Below are positions 35,584-44,863 of a stretch of 64,000 bases of DNA, piece by piece (positions within the stretch are counted from its first letter, which is position 1; each line of letters opens with the position of its first letter). The stretch is taken from assembly GCF_002223055.1 (NCBI RefSeq), contig NZ_NKFL01000006.1, positions 806,001 to 870,000 of the forward strand. The letters run 5' to 3'. The stretch comes from Burkholderia sp. HI2500. GTDB taxonomy: Bacteria; Pseudomonadota; Gammaproteobacteria; Burkholderiales; Burkholderiaceae. The notes under the pieces are model-generated. The model did not search any database. It saw only the letters and a program-made list of their open reading frames with translations, and was not told where the DNA came from. Position numbers and translations under genes: made by a program.

Positions 35584-35602
35584 TATATCACAACATGATA
35601 TA
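35584..35602. promoter_or_regulatory. MarR operator upstream of marR-clc
   Basis: TATATCA-CAACA-TGATATA is a perfect 7-bp inverted repeat with a 5-base centre, in the size range of MarR-family operators and AT-rich against the local GC. A near copy is at 36910-36928. Confidence 0.65.
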
Positions 35603-35678
35603 GATGTCCGAATGGTGGCGTATGGAAGGCATTCCGCGTTGCGCCGGCCGTTAGATGGCGTTACGTGCGCTGCATGCG

Positions 35679-36854
35679 CTACGCGGCCTCGCGCATTTGC
35701 GTCTGCCGATAAAGGCCCGTGACGAGATCCGTCTGGGTAATGATCCCGACGAGCCGGCGCGATGCATCGACGACCGGAATGTGGTGGTGGCCCGAATGCG
35801 TAAACAGCGGCACGAGCGCGGTGATCGGCATCGTCTCCGGCACGCACGCGACGTCGCGCGTCATCACGGTGGCGACGCTCGCCGGCTGGCCGCCGAACGA
35901 TTGCGGCAGCCGCGCCGAGAGGCGTTGCCACAGCGGGGTCGGCCGGCGCAGTTGGCGCGTGAGGTCCGCACGCGTGACGATGCCGGTCAGGCGGCCTTCG
36001 CCGTCGACGACCGGCAGCGCCTTCACACGGTGGCGGTCGAGCAGCGTGAGCGCGGCCGTCACCGACGTCGACGGCGCGACTTCGATCGCGTTCTTCGTCA
36101 TCAGGTCGGCGCACGACAGCTGGCCGAACGTGCGCGTATAGGCTTGCATCTCGGTTTCGCGCAGCAGCGCTTCGAGATCGTCCGGATCGACGTCGAGCCA
36201 TTCGCCGCGACGCTTCAGCACCGCATCGAGGTCGCCGCGCGTGAAGCCGCCGCGCGCCGGTGCGGCGCCGCCTGCCTGCGGTTTCGCTTCGGGGCGCACG
36301 CCGCCGTGCGGGTAGCGGTGCCCGGTCAGCGCGTGATAGGCGAGCGCGGCCGACAGCAGGACGGCCGATTGCAGCGCGATCGGCTCCAGCACGAAGCTGA
36401 ACCCGAGCGAATGAATCGCGGGGCCGCCGACCACGGCCGTGAGCGCGACGGCGCCCGACGGCGGGTGCACGCAGCGCAGCACGAACATGCCGCCGATCGC
36501 GCACGCGATCGCGACCGCGGCGGCCGTGATCGGATCGGAGATCCATTGGGCGCACGCGACACCGACCGTCGCCGCGACGAGATTGCCGCCGATGATCGCC
36601 CACGGTTGCGCGAGCGGGCTCGCCGGCACCGCGAACAGCAGCACGGCCGACGCGCCCATCGGTGCGACGAGCAATGGCACGAGGCCCGGCGCGCCGGGCA
36701 GCAGCCGCATCGTCACGCCGACCGTCGCGATGCCGACGAGCGCGCCCATGCACGAGCGCAGGCGCTCGCGCCAGCCCAGCGACATCGGATGGGGAATGAA
36801 GCTGTGCAGCCATTGCCGCAACGTGCGGCGCGACGAAGGGGAGCCTGACGACAT
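35679..36854 (-). CDS. HPP-family membrane protein with C-terminal CBS pair
   Basis: A 391-residue protein. Residues about 30-175 hold four or five membrane helices with the diagnostic HPP (130-132, CVHPPSGAVAL) of the HPP family, some members of which transport nitrite in plants and cyanobacteria. Two CBS domains fill about 240-385 (LMTKNAIEVAPSTSVTAAL and VATVMTRDVACVPETMPI). The transported ion is unknown here. The promoter region (36908-36937) overlaps a copy of the MarR operator, which ties it to the ClC unit; both encode membrane proteins with CBS pairs. Confidence 0.85.
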   Translation of the reverse strand: MSSGSPSSRRTLRQWLHSFIPHPMSLGWRERLRSCMGALVGIATVGVTMRLLPGAPGLVPLLVAPMGASAVLLFAVPASPLAQPWAIIGGNLVAATVGVACAQWISDPITAAAVAIACAIGGMFVLRCVHPPSGAVALTAVVGGPAIHSLGFSFVLEPIALQSAVLLSAALAYHALTGHRYPHGGVRPEAKPQAGGAAPARGGFTRGDLDAVLKRRGEWLDVDPDDLEALLRETEMQAYTRTFGQLSCADLMTKNAIEVAPSTSVTAALTLLDRHRVKALPVVDGEGRLTGIVTRADLTRQLRRPTPLWQRLSARLPQSFGGQPASVATVMTRDVACVPETMPITALVPLFTHSGHHHIPVVDASRRLVGIITQTDLVTGLYRQTQMREAA

Positions 36855-36907
36855 GGACGGTAAGCGGTAAAAGAGACGGTGCGGATGCGCGCAGCGACGA
36901 GCCGCGA

Positions 36908-36937
36908 ATTATATCGCGTTGTGATACAAATTGTCGC
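36908..36937 (-). promoter_or_regulatory. promoter of the HPP gene with MarR-like operator
   Basis: On the minus strand GCGACA (36937 to 36932) and a perfect TATAAT (36913 to 36908) are 18 bases apart. The sequence 36910-36928 matches the reverse complement of the marR operator at 16 of 19 positions and covers the -10 and part of the spacer, so binding should repress. The 280 bases beyond, up to the LysR start, hold no gene. Confidence 0.55.
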
Positions 36938-37216
36938 GATGCATCAAGCCGTTGCACGTGCGCGGCGCGCCTTGCTTGCAAAAACCTTTCATCTGATGAG
37001 AGCTTGGGCGCGGGGCAAGCGCGCAAATTTGTCTGCAGCGGCGTACAATTCGGGCCACTGAATCCCCCGTCATGCCAGAACCCCGTCCGCGATGCCCGCT
37101 CTCCCGCCTTTCTCCCGGCACGGTGATCGATTCGACGTGGTTCGCGGCTGCGTTCCGTTCCCCACCTGACGCGAGCGCCGCCGACGCCTCCCCACTGACT
37201 CCCCCAAGCCAATTCA

Positions 37217-38185
37217 ATGGACATGCTCGAAAACATGCGCCTGTTCGTGCGCGTTGTCGAATCCGGCAGTTTTACTGCGGTCGCGAAGGAAATCGACGCG
37301 ACCACCGCGCAGGTGTCGCGCGCGGTATCGAACCTCGAAGCGCACGTACAGACGCGGCTGCTGCATCGCACGACGCGCCACCTCGGCCTCACCGAAAGCG
37401 GCGAACGCTATTTCGAGCGCGCGAAATCGATCCTCGCGGAAATCGACTACGCGAACGCGGAGGCGCGCAATGCGTTGCTGCGGCCGAGCGGCAAGATGCG
37501 CATCCATGCGATGACAGGGCTCGGGCAGAGTCATGTCGTGTCGTCGATCGTGCGCTACCAGGAGGACAACCCCGACGTGTCGGTCGAACTGACGCTCGCG
37601 CAGCGGATGCCGAATCTCGTCGAGGAGGGCTATGACGTATCGATCGTGACGGCGTCGCAACTGCCCGATTCCGGCTATGTCGCGCAAACCTGCGGCACGA
37701 GCTGCAGCGTGCTCGTCGCGTCGCGCGAATATCTGGCGCGCCACGGCACGCCGCAGTCGCCCGACGAATTGCCGAACCACGTGTGCCTGCGCCTCGATAC
37801 GCCTGCGTCGCCGGCCGGCGAATGGCGGCTCGAGCGCAGCGATGGCGAGGAGGCCGTCTACGAACTGCAGCCCGCGCCGTTCCAGGTCAACGTGCCGGAC
37901 GCGCTGTGCGTCGCGGTGCGCGCCGGGCGCGGGATCGCGTGCGTCGCGCTGTATACGGTGCTCGACGACATCCGCGAAGGGCGGCTGATCCGCGTGCTGC
38001 CCGAGTACCGGCTGCAGACGGTGAGCGTGTATGCCGTCTACGCGACGCGCCGCTATCTCGACGCGAAGATCCGCACGTTCCTCGACCACCTGCGCACGAC
38101 GCTCACGCCCGCGCTGGAGAACGACCTGCGCGAACTCGACCGGCTGACGACCGAACTGACGCCGGGCGGCCGCAAGCGCGCGTGA
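37217..38185 (+). CDS. LysR-family transcriptional regulator
   Basis: A 322-residue LysR protein of the CrgA/DmlR-like subgroup, with a normal helix-turn-helix (SGSFTAVAKEIDATTAQVSRAVSNL, about 15-39, which I read as a single HTH block). The first Met (MDMLENMRLFVRVV) is standard for the subgroup. It is convergent with an ACS-type transporter gene and not adjacent to an obvious divergent target except the HPP gene, so its regulon cannot be given. Confidence 0.86.
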   Translation: MDMLENMRLFVRVVESGSFTAVAKEIDATTAQVSRAVSNLEAHVQTRLLHRTTRHLGLTESGERYFERAKSILAEIDYANAEARNALLRPSGKMRIHAMTGLGQSHVVSSIVRYQEDNPDVSVELTLAQRMPNLVEEGYDVSIVTASQLPDSGYVAQTCGTSCSVLVASREYLARHGTPQSPDELPNHVCLRLDTPASPAGEWRLERSDGEEAVYELQPAPFQVNVPDALCVAVRAGRGIACVALYTVLDDIREGRLIRVLPEYRLQTVSVYAVYATRRYLDAKIRTFLDHLRTTLTPALENDLRELDRLTTELTPGGRKRA

Positions 38186-38234
38186 CGATCCGCGCGGGCG
38201 TGCGCCGTGCGAACCGCACGGGCCGCGGCGCGGT

Positions 38235-39599
38235 TCATGCGCGCGGCGTGATGCGAATCCGCTCGAAGCGTCCCGCGAGCCACGCGTAGGCGGCGATGCC
38301 GAGCAGCCCGTGCGCGGCGACGAACCACAATGCGCCGGCGAACGAGCCGGTGCTGGCGACGAAATAGCCGATCACGAGCGGCGTGACGATCCCGGCGATG
38401 TTGCCGAGGCCATTGAACACGCCGCCGCTCAGGCCGACCATGCCTTCCGGCGCGGTGTCGGCGAGCACGGCCCAGCCGACTGCCGCGAGCCCCTTGCCGA
38501 AGAACGCGATCGTCATCAGCGCGATCACGACCGCATTCGACGATGCGCCGTTCGCCAGCACGAGCAGCGTCGCCATCGCCATCCCCACGAGGAACGGCGT
38601 CTTGCGCGCCTTCGACGGATGCATGCCGCGCCGGATCAGCCAGTCCGACAGCACGCCGCCGAGCACGCCGCCCGTGAAGCCGCAGATCGCCGGCAGCGCG
38701 GCGACCCAGCCGGCCTCCATGATCGTCATCCCGCGCCCCTTGATCAGGTAGATCGGGAACCACGTGATGAAGAAGTAGGTGAGCGCCGTGATGCAGTACT
38801 GGCCGACGTAGATCGCCCACAGGTTCCGGTGGCGGAACAGTTGCGACACGTCGTGCCACGACACGCGTGGCTGTTGGCGCACGCGGTTCGCTTCGAGATC
38901 GACGAGCGCGCCGTGCGCGCGCAGGTAGTCGCGTTCCGCGTCGCTCACGCGCGGGTGGCCGTGCGGCTCGCGATACCACGCGAACCACAGCGCGGCGAGC
39001 GCGATGCCGAGCAGCCCCATCCACAGGAACACGTGCTCCCAGCCGAGCGCATGCGTGAGCCACGCCATCGCGGGCGTGAACAGCACGACGGCCATGTACT
39101 GCGCGGAATTGAACAGGGCCGACGCGGTGCCGCGTTCGGCGGTCGGGAACCAGCATGCGACGATTCTCGAATTGGCCGGGAACGCCGGCGATTCGACGAG
39201 GCCGAGCATGAAGCGCATGACGAACAGCGCGAGCGTGGCGGATGCGCCTTGCACGGCGAGCCAGCCGACCGTGCCTTGCAGCATCGTGAAGACCGACCAC
39301 AGCAGCAGGCTCAGGCCGTACACGCGCCGTGCGCCGAAGCGGTCGAGCAGCCAGCCGCCCGGGATCTGCCCGATCGCATAGGCCCACGCGAACGCGGAAA
39401 AGACGATGCCGAGCTGCACGGGCGTCAGCCCGAGGTCGTGCGCGACGCCGGTGCCGGCGATCGACATCGTCGCGCGGTCCGCATAGTTGATGACGGTGAC
39501 CGCGAAAATCAGCGCGAGGACCGCATAACGGACGCGGCCGATCGTGCGCGAGGCGGCGGGTGACGCGGCGAGGGCGGCGCCGCTGGTTCGATTGGGCAT
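38235..39599 (-). CDS. ACS-family MFS transporter (sugar acid/organic anion)
   Basis: A 454-residue inner-membrane symporter with 12 helices. NYADRATMSIAGTGVAHDLGL and the WLLDRFGARRVYG loop are typical of the anion:cation symporter family, which takes up glucarate, galactonate, tartrate or phthalate-like acids. AGGAG lies 7 bases before the ATG. It is the second gene after a 2-hydroxyacid dehydrogenase (73-base gap), so a hydroxy acid or keto acid is the likely substrate. A divergent LysR at 40730 probably regulates the pair. Confidence 0.87.
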   Translation of the reverse strand: MPNRTSGAALAASPAASRTIGRVRYAVLALIFAVTVINYADRATMSIAGTGVAHDLGLTPVQLGIVFSAFAWAYAIGQIPGGWLLDRFGARRVYGLSLLLWSVFTMLQGTVGWLAVQGASATLALFVMRFMLGLVESPAFPANSRIVACWFPTAERGTASALFNSAQYMAVVLFTPAMAWLTHALGWEHVFLWMGLLGIALAALWFAWYREPHGHPRVSDAERDYLRAHGALVDLEANRVRQQPRVSWHDVSQLFRHRNLWAIYVGQYCITALTYFFITWFPIYLIKGRGMTIMEAGWVAALPAICGFTGGVLGGVLSDWLIRRGMHPSKARKTPFLVGMAMATLLVLANGASSNAVVIALMTIAFFGKGLAAVGWAVLADTAPEGMVGLSGGVFNGLGNIAGIVTPLVIGYFVASTGSFAGALWFVAAHGLLGIAAYAWLAGRFERIRITPRA

Positions 39600-39672
39600 G
39601 CGTGTCTCCTGGCCTCCGTCATGCGGAGGCATCCGGTGTTGTAACGAGGGGCGGCCGTGCGGTGTGCCGTGA

Positions 39673-40611
39673 TCAGCGTGTGACGCTGGTCGGCGGGCGC
39701 TGGCCCGCGAAGCACGCGGCGAGGTTGGCCAGCACGATCCGTCCCATCTCTTCACGCGTTTCGCGGGTCGCGCTCGCCCGGTGCGGCTGCACGACGACAC
39801 GGTCGAGCTCGAGCAATTCGGCCGGCACGTGCGGCTCGTTCGCGAACACGTCGAGGCCGACGCCGGCGATCGTGCCGTCGGCGAGTGCGCGAATCAGCGC
39901 GGCTTCGTCGACCAGCTTGCCGCGTGCGACATTGATCAGGAATCCTTGGGGGCCGAGCGCGGCGAGCACGTCGGCGGTCACGAGCACGTTGCCGTGATCG
40001 GCCGATGCCGCGATCACGAGCACGTCGCTGTCGCGCGCGAGCGCGGCGAGGTCGGGCACGAAGCGATAGCCGCTGTCGCGATGCTCGCGCGGGCCGAAGT
40101 AGCTCACAGGCATCCGGAATGCCTGCGCGCGCTGCGCGATCGCGCGTCCGACGCGGCCGAGCCCGACGATGCCGAGCCGCTTGCCGCTCACCTGCGTCGC
40201 GAGCGGCTGGGCCGTCTTGCCCCAGCGGCCGGCGCGCACGATGCGCTCGCCGGCGCCGAGGTCGCGCAGCGTCATCAGGATCAGCCCCATCGCCATGTCG
40301 GCGACGTCGTCGGTCAGCACGTCGGGCGTCGTCGTCACGTGGATGCCGCGTGCCCGCGCACGCTCGAGATCGACGGCGTCGGTGCCGATGCCGCTGATCG
40401 CGACGATCTCGAGCGCGGGCAGCCGGTCCATCAGCGCGGCGGCGAGGCCGTTCGCGCCGCCGGTCACGACACCGCGAATGCGTGCGGCCACGCGATCGAG
40501 CAGTGCGTCCGGCTGCTCGGCCGCATACAGCCGGTGCACGGCGTAACGGGTGGACAGTTCGGCGTCGATGGTGTCGGGGAGCGGCTGGGTGAGGAGGATG
40601 TCGATGGTCAT
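39673..40611 (-). CDS. D-isomer-specific 2-hydroxyacid dehydrogenase (glyoxylate/hydroxypyruvate reductase type)
   Basis: A 312-residue cytosolic NAD(P)-dependent dehydrogenase interconverting a 2-keto acid and a D-2-hydroxy acid. The nucleotide motif GIVGLGRVGRAIA is intact. The catalytic triad is visible as Arg in NVARGKLVDE, Glu in DVFANEPHVP and His in QPHRASA. It heads an operon with the ACS transporter and is divergent from a LysR gene, so it likely acts on the transported acid. Hydroxypyruvate or glyoxylate reductase is the usual annotation for this branch. Confidence 0.88.
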   Translation of the reverse strand: MTIDILLTQPLPDTIDAELSTRYAVHRLYAAEQPDALLDRVAARIRGVVTGGANGLAAALMDRLPALEIVAISGIGTDAVDLERARARGIHVTTTPDVLTDDVADMAMGLILMTLRDLGAGERIVRAGRWGKTAQPLATQVSGKRLGIVGLGRVGRAIAQRAQAFRMPVSYFGPREHRDSGYRFVPDLAALARDSDVLVIAASADHGNVLVTADVLAALGPQGFLINVARGKLVDEAALIRALADGTIAGVGLDVFANEPHVPAELLELDRVVVQPHRASATRETREEMGRIVLANLAACFAGQRPPTSVTR

Positions 40612-40677
40612 GAAGCTCTCGGTCGGTATGCGCGGCGCGGGCCGTGCCGCGCATCAGGTGCAACCGAGTATAGAAAT

Positions 40678-40691
40678 CGCATCGATATGCG
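40678..40691. promoter_or_regulatory. small palindrome in the dehydrogenase/LysR divergent region
   Basis: CGCAT-CGAT-ATGCG is an interrupted palindrome 67 bases before the dehydrogenase start and 39 before the LysR start. It could be part of the LysR recognition site. No T-N11-A box stands out beyond chance. Confidence 0.3.
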
Positions 40692-40729
40692 TCTAACATC
40701 AAAAGACTATTGATTGATTCAAGAATTGG

Positions 40730-41638
40730 ATGATTGAACTGCACCAGCTTCGCTGTTTCGTCGCGGTCGCCGAGGAACTGCATTTCGGTCGCGCGGCGCG
40801 GCGGCTCTTCATGACCCAGCCGCCGCTCAGCCGGCAGATCCAGTTGCTCGAGCATGCGCTCGGCATCGCGCTGCTCGAACGCAGCAGCCGGCAGGTCAGC
40901 CTGACCGCGGCCGGCGAGCGGTTTCTACGCGACGCGCGGCACATCCTCGAATTCTCCGCGCGGGCCGAGCAGGCCGCGCAGCGCGTCGCACATGGCGGCG
41001 CCGGCCGCATCACGCTCGGCTTCACGGCGGTCAGCGCATACCGGATGATCCCGATGCTGCTGGCGCATGCCGCGCACGCGCTGCCGGACGTCGACATCGA
41101 ATTGCGCGAGATGGTGTCGACCGTGCAGATCGATGCGCTGGCGTCGCGGATGCTCGACGCGGGCTTCGTCCGCCAGCGCGCCGCGCGCCAGCCGCTCGAA
41201 TACCGGCTCGTGCAGCGCGAGCCGATGCTGGTTGCGGTCGCGGAGGGCGCGCCGCTCGCCGCGTGCGAGCGCATCGGCCCCGACGAGCTCGACCGGCAGC
41301 CGTTCATCGCGTATTCGCCGAACGAGGGGAAATACTTCCACGACCTGATCTCGGGCCTGTTCGCGAACGCGGGGCGGCTGCCGAACTACCTGCATTATGT
41401 CGGGCAGACGCATACGATCCTCGGCCTCGTGCGCGCGGGGCTCGGCGCCGCACTCGTGCCGGCGTCGGCGCGCGAACTGCATGTGGATGGCGTGGTGTTC
41501 CGGCCGCTGGCGGGCGCCGACGTGGCGGCCGAGCTGTATCTCGCATGGCGCGCGGACAACGACAACCCGGCGCTGCCGGTGTTCAACGCGATGGTCGAGC
41601 GGTTCCTGACCGAGAGCGCCGACGAAGCGGGCGCATAG
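40730..41638 (+). CDS. LysR-family regulator (CatR/BenM-like) of the dehydrogenase-transporter operon
   Basis: A 302-residue LysR protein. MIELHQLRCFVAVAEELHFGRAARRLFMTQPPLSRQI is the standard opening of the CatR/BenM group (two adjacent blocks of the HTH region). The effector domain extends to about 290. It is divergent from the 2-hydroxyacid dehydrogenase gene (118-base gap), the classical layout for a LysR activator and its target. Effector likely the transported acid, which is inference. Confidence 0.86.
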   Translation: MIELHQLRCFVAVAEELHFGRAARRLFMTQPPLSRQIQLLEHALGIALLERSSRQVSLTAAGERFLRDARHILEFSARAEQAAQRVAHGGAGRITLGFTAVSAYRMIPMLLAHAAHALPDVDIELREMVSTVQIDALASRMLDAGFVRQRAARQPLEYRLVQREPMLVAVAEGAPLAACERIGPDELDRQPFIAYSPNEGKYFHDLISGLFANAGRLPNYLHYVGQTHTILGLVRAGLGAALVPASARELHVDGVVFRPLAGADVAAELYLAWRADNDNPALPVFNAMVERFLTESADEAGA

Positions 41639-41814
41639 AGGAGCGGCGCGACGCGCGCGAGCGTCCTGCCCACATGCCGGATTAAAAGTCTGTCGTCTGA
41701 TGATTCGAGATACCCGCTCGAATCATTTCCGGGTCGTCCGGAATCAGCGGGAATTCCGTTTCTTTGCAAAGGAATCGGCCGGAAATCAACGCCGCAGATC
41801 CTCCATTTTCACCT

Positions 41815-41888
41815 TTGTCACGGGAAAACCCCCATTTTTATCTCATCGGTCGTCGTATTACTGTATCGATACACTAAATCGATACAGT
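41815..41888 (+). promoter_or_regulatory. promoter and LacI-type operator of the TRAP operon
   Basis: TTGTCA (41815-41820) and TTATCT (41838-41843) are spaced 17 bases apart. About 20 bases downstream, ACTGTATCGA (41860-41869) and TCGATACAGT (41879-41888) form a perfect 10-bp inverted repeat. The left part alone, TGTATCGATACA (41862-41873), is a 12-base perfect palindrome with central CG, the usual form of a LacI-family operator. The operon itself encodes a LacI-family regulator, so repression by that protein is the natural reading. Confidence 0.6.
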
Positions 41889-41922
41889 GCGTCGTGAGAC
41901 GCCATCGCAAAGGAGACGGCCC

Positions 41923-42951
41923 ATGAATACCTACACCCGGCGGCGCTTTCTGCAGACGGTGTCCGCCGCGACGCTCGCGGCCGCAGGCGGCTTGCCGGAC
42001 GCCGTGCGTGCGCAGCCGGTCGTGACGCTGCGTTGCTCGTCGTCGATGCCGGCCGACCAGAACGCCGCGCACTACGTGTGGTACGAGCGTCTTGCCGCGA
42101 ACCTGAAGGCGAGTGTCGGCGACGCGATCCGGGTCGACTACTTTCCGAACAGCCAGCTCGGCAAGGAAAGCGATGTCGCGCAGCAGGTCAAGATCGGCGC
42201 GATCGACATGATGATCGCGGGTTCGTCGATCTGGGCGACGGTGGCGCCGGAGCTCGGCATGCTCGATCTCGGCTATCTGTTCGACAGCTATGCGCACGTC
42301 GCGAAAGTGCTCGACGGCCCGGTCGGTGCCAGCCTGAACGCGCTGCTGCAGAAGCGCGCCGGCTGCTCGGTGCTGACCTGGGGCTCGCATTTCGGCGGGC
42401 GCTGCGTGTTCACGAAGCAGCCCGTGCTGGCGCTGCAGGGGCTGAAGGGCACGAAGCTGCGCGTGCTGCCGACGCCGGCGTTCATGGACACCTTCAAGGC
42501 GATGGGCGCGGTGCCGACACCGATTCCGTTCGGCGAGCTGTACATGGCCGTGCAGACGGGCGTCGTCGACGGGCTCGAGCACGATCCGGCCACGGTGCTC
42601 GCGAGCAAGTTCGACGAAGTGGTGAAGTCGTGCTGGCAATCGCAGCACGTGTTTGCCGCGATGACCGTCGTGATGGGGCGGCGTGCGCTCGACCGGATTC
42701 CGGCGAACCTGCGTCCCGCGTTCGATCGCGCGGTGGCCGACGCCACCGCGCAGCAGCGCGCGATTGCCGCGCAGAAGGCCGACCAGGCCGAGCAGGCGCT
42801 GAAGCAGCACGGCATGCGCTTCCATCCGATGGCGCCGGCCGAACGCGCGGCGTTGCGGCAGACGATGCACGACCGGCTCTATACGGCATTCGCCACGCAG
42901 TATCCGGCGACCGCGCCGCTGTTTCCGGCGATCGCCGCCGGGCGGGGCTGA
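41923..42951 (+). CDS. TRAP transporter solute-binding subunit (DctP family)
   Basis: A 342-residue periplasmic binding protein for a secondary TRAP uptake system. A twin-arginine-like signal (TRRRFLQTVSAATLAAAGG, about 5-23) is followed by the DctP domain; the conserved Arg of the family is probably in the KLRVLPTPAFMD region and binds a carboxylate. AGGAG lies 7 bases before the ATG. It is the first gene of a five-gene operon with its permease, a LacI regulator and two catabolic enzymes, so the substrate is a carboxylated molecule broken down by those enzymes. Confidence 0.88.
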   Translation: MNTYTRRRFLQTVSAATLAAAGGLPDAVRAQPVVTLRCSSSMPADQNAAHYVWYERLAANLKASVGDAIRVDYFPNSQLGKESDVAQQVKIGAIDMMIAGSSIWATVAPELGMLDLGYLFDSYAHVAKVLDGPVGASLNALLQKRAGCSVLTWGSHFGGRCVFTKQPVLALQGLKGTKLRVLPTPAFMDTFKAMGAVPTPIPFGELYMAVQTGVVDGLEHDPATVLASKFDEVVKSCWQSQHVFAAMTVVMGRRALDRIPANLRPAFDRAVADATAQQRAIAAQKADQAEQALKQHGMRFHPMAPAERAALRQTMHDRLYTAFATQYPATAPLFPAIAAGRG

Positions 42952-42954
42952 ACG

Positions 42955-44841
42955 ATGGAGACCTGTTCCGTTTCGGGCGCCGCGGCGGCGCCTGGCGCCG
43001 GCCGCCCGGCACGCCGCGTCGCGCGCGTGCTGGACGCGATGCTGCGCGCGATCGAATACGTGTCCGCGGCGGTGCTGGCCGTCGATGTGCTCGTCGTGTT
43101 CGTGTCGGTCGTGTGCCGTTATTTCCTGCACGACCCGCTCGACTGGACCGAAGAAGTCGCGAGTGCGCTGATGATCGTGCTGGTGTTTTTCGGCGCGGCG
43201 ACGGTGCTCGGGCGCAGCCAGCACGTCGGCATCGACCTGTTTCGCGGCGCGTTCCCCGTGCGCTGGCAGGGCGCGCTCGTGCAGATCGGCCACTGGATCG
43301 TCGCGGCCGTCTCGCTGAACCTGCTGGTGTCGTCGTGCCAGTTGCTGGCGGATTCGTACGACCAGTTGACGCCGGGCGGCTTGCCGGGCTGGATCAACGT
43401 GTACCCGATGATGTTCGGCGCGCTGTTCATGACCGTGTTCGCGCTGGCGAACGCGCTCGACGAGCCGCGCCGCCGGGTAATCGGCACGCTCGCGTGCTGC
43501 GTGGGGTTCGCGGCCGCGCTGTGCGGATGGAATGCGCTGGCGCCGGCGCATGCGATCGCGCCGGGCCTGCTGCTGGCGGCCGGTTTCGTCGGCGGGCTCG
43601 TACTGGGCGTGCCGATCGGCTTCGTACTCGCGTTCTCGGCGCTGCTGTATTTCCTCGCCGACCCGACGCTGCCGCTGCTCGTCTATTCGCAGCAGGTCAT
43701 GGCCGGCGCCGATCACTTCGTGCTGCTCGCCGTGCCGTTCTTCGTGCTGGCCGGGCTGCTGATGGAATCGAACGGCATGTCCGCGCGGCTCGTCGAGCTG
43801 CTGCTGCGGATTTTCGGGCGCGTGCGCGGCGGGCTCGGGCTGATCGTGATTCTCGCGACGGCCTGCTTTTCCGGCGTGTCGGGCTCCAAGCTCGCCGACA
43901 TCGCGGCCGTCGGCGGGGTCGTTATGCCGGCGGTGCGCCGTGCGCGCCAGGATCCGGACGAAACGGCCGCGCTGCTCGCGTGCAGCGCGGTGATGGCGGA
44001 GACCATCCCGCCCTGCGTGAACATGATCATCATGGGCTTCGTCGCGAACATCTCGATTGCCGGGCTGTTCGTCGCGGGCATCGTGCCGGCCGCGGTGCTG
44101 GCCGCGTCGCTCGCGGTAGTCACGGTGATCACCGGGCGCCGGATCGACGTCTCGGCGGTGTTCACGGAACGCCGCGCGTGGCTGCCGCTCGCGGGCGGCG
44201 CGCTGGTTGCGCTGGTGATGGTCGCGATGATCGGCAAGGGCGTGACGTCGGGGATCGCGACGTCGACCGAGGTGTCCGCGTTCGCGGTGGTCTATGCGCT
44301 CGTGGCAGGCTGGCTCGCATTTCGCGAGCTGACCTGGCGGTCGGTCGGGCGCGTGTTCGCGCGTGCCGCGTCGATGGCCGGCGGCATCCTGTTCATCGTC
44401 GCCGCGGCGTCGAGCGTGTCGTTCGCGCTGTCGATCGAGCAAATTCCGGCGCTGGTCTCGGGCACAATGACCGCGTTCGCCCACCAGTACGGTGCGACGA
44501 TGTTCCTGCTGCTCGCGGCGCTGGTCATGATCGTGTTCGGCGCGGTGCTCGAGGGGGCGCCGGCGCTGATCATCTTCGGGCCGCTGCTTGCGCCGATCGC
44601 GCTGCAGCTGGGCATCAACCCGCTGCATTTCGGCACGGTCGTGGTGGTGGCGATGGGGCTCGGCCTGTTCGCGCCGCCGGTCGGACTCGGTCTGTTCACG
44701 ACCTGCGCGATCACGGGCACCGAAGTCCGGCACGTTGCGCGGCCGATGGTGAAATATCTGCTGGTGCTGGTCGCCGCCCTCGTGGCGCTGATTCTCGTGC
44801 CGGCGTTTTCGTTGTGGCTGCCGGCCCATTTCGGCCTGTAG
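42955..44841 (+). CDS. fused TRAP transporter permease (DctQ-DctM)
   Basis: A 628-residue inner-membrane protein joining both TRAP membrane subunits. Residues about 25-190 are the DctQ-like four-helix part (VCRYFLHDPLDWTEEVASAL), and from about 200 the large DctM permease follows, with LAVPFFVLAGLLMESNG and the closing FAPPVGLGLFTTCAI. It starts 4 bases after the binding protein gene. The Na+-driven mechanism is known for the family. Fusion of the two subunits is common in some TRAP systems. Confidence 0.9.
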   Translation: METCSVSGAAAAPGAGRPARRVARVLDAMLRAIEYVSAAVLAVDVLVVFVSVVCRYFLHDPLDWTEEVASALMIVLVFFGAATVLGRSQHVGIDLFRGAFPVRWQGALVQIGHWIVAAVSLNLLVSSCQLLADSYDQLTPGGLPGWINVYPMMFGALFMTVFALANALDEPRRRVIGTLACCVGFAAALCGWNALAPAHAIAPGLLLAAGFVGGLVLGVPIGFVLAFSALLYFLADPTLPLLVYSQQVMAGADHFVLLAVPFFVLAGLLMESNGMSARLVELLLRIFGRVRGGLGLIVILATACFSGVSGSKLADIAAVGGVVMPAVRRARQDPDETAALLACSAVMAETIPPCVNMIIMGFVANISIAGLFVAGIVPAAVLAASLAVVTVITGRRIDVSAVFTERRAWLPLAGGALVALVMVAMIGKGVTSGIATSTEVSAFAVVYALVAGWLAFRELTWRSVGRVFARAASMAGGILFIVAAASSVSFALSIEQIPALVSGTMTAFAHQYGATMFLLLAALVMIVFGAVLEGAPALIIFGPLLAPIALQLGINPLHFGTVVVVAMGLGLFAPPVGLGLFTTCAITGTEVRHVARPMVKYLLVLVAALVALILVPAFSLWLPAHFGL

Positions 44842-44863
44842 CCGCCTTTTACAGCAAGACGAC

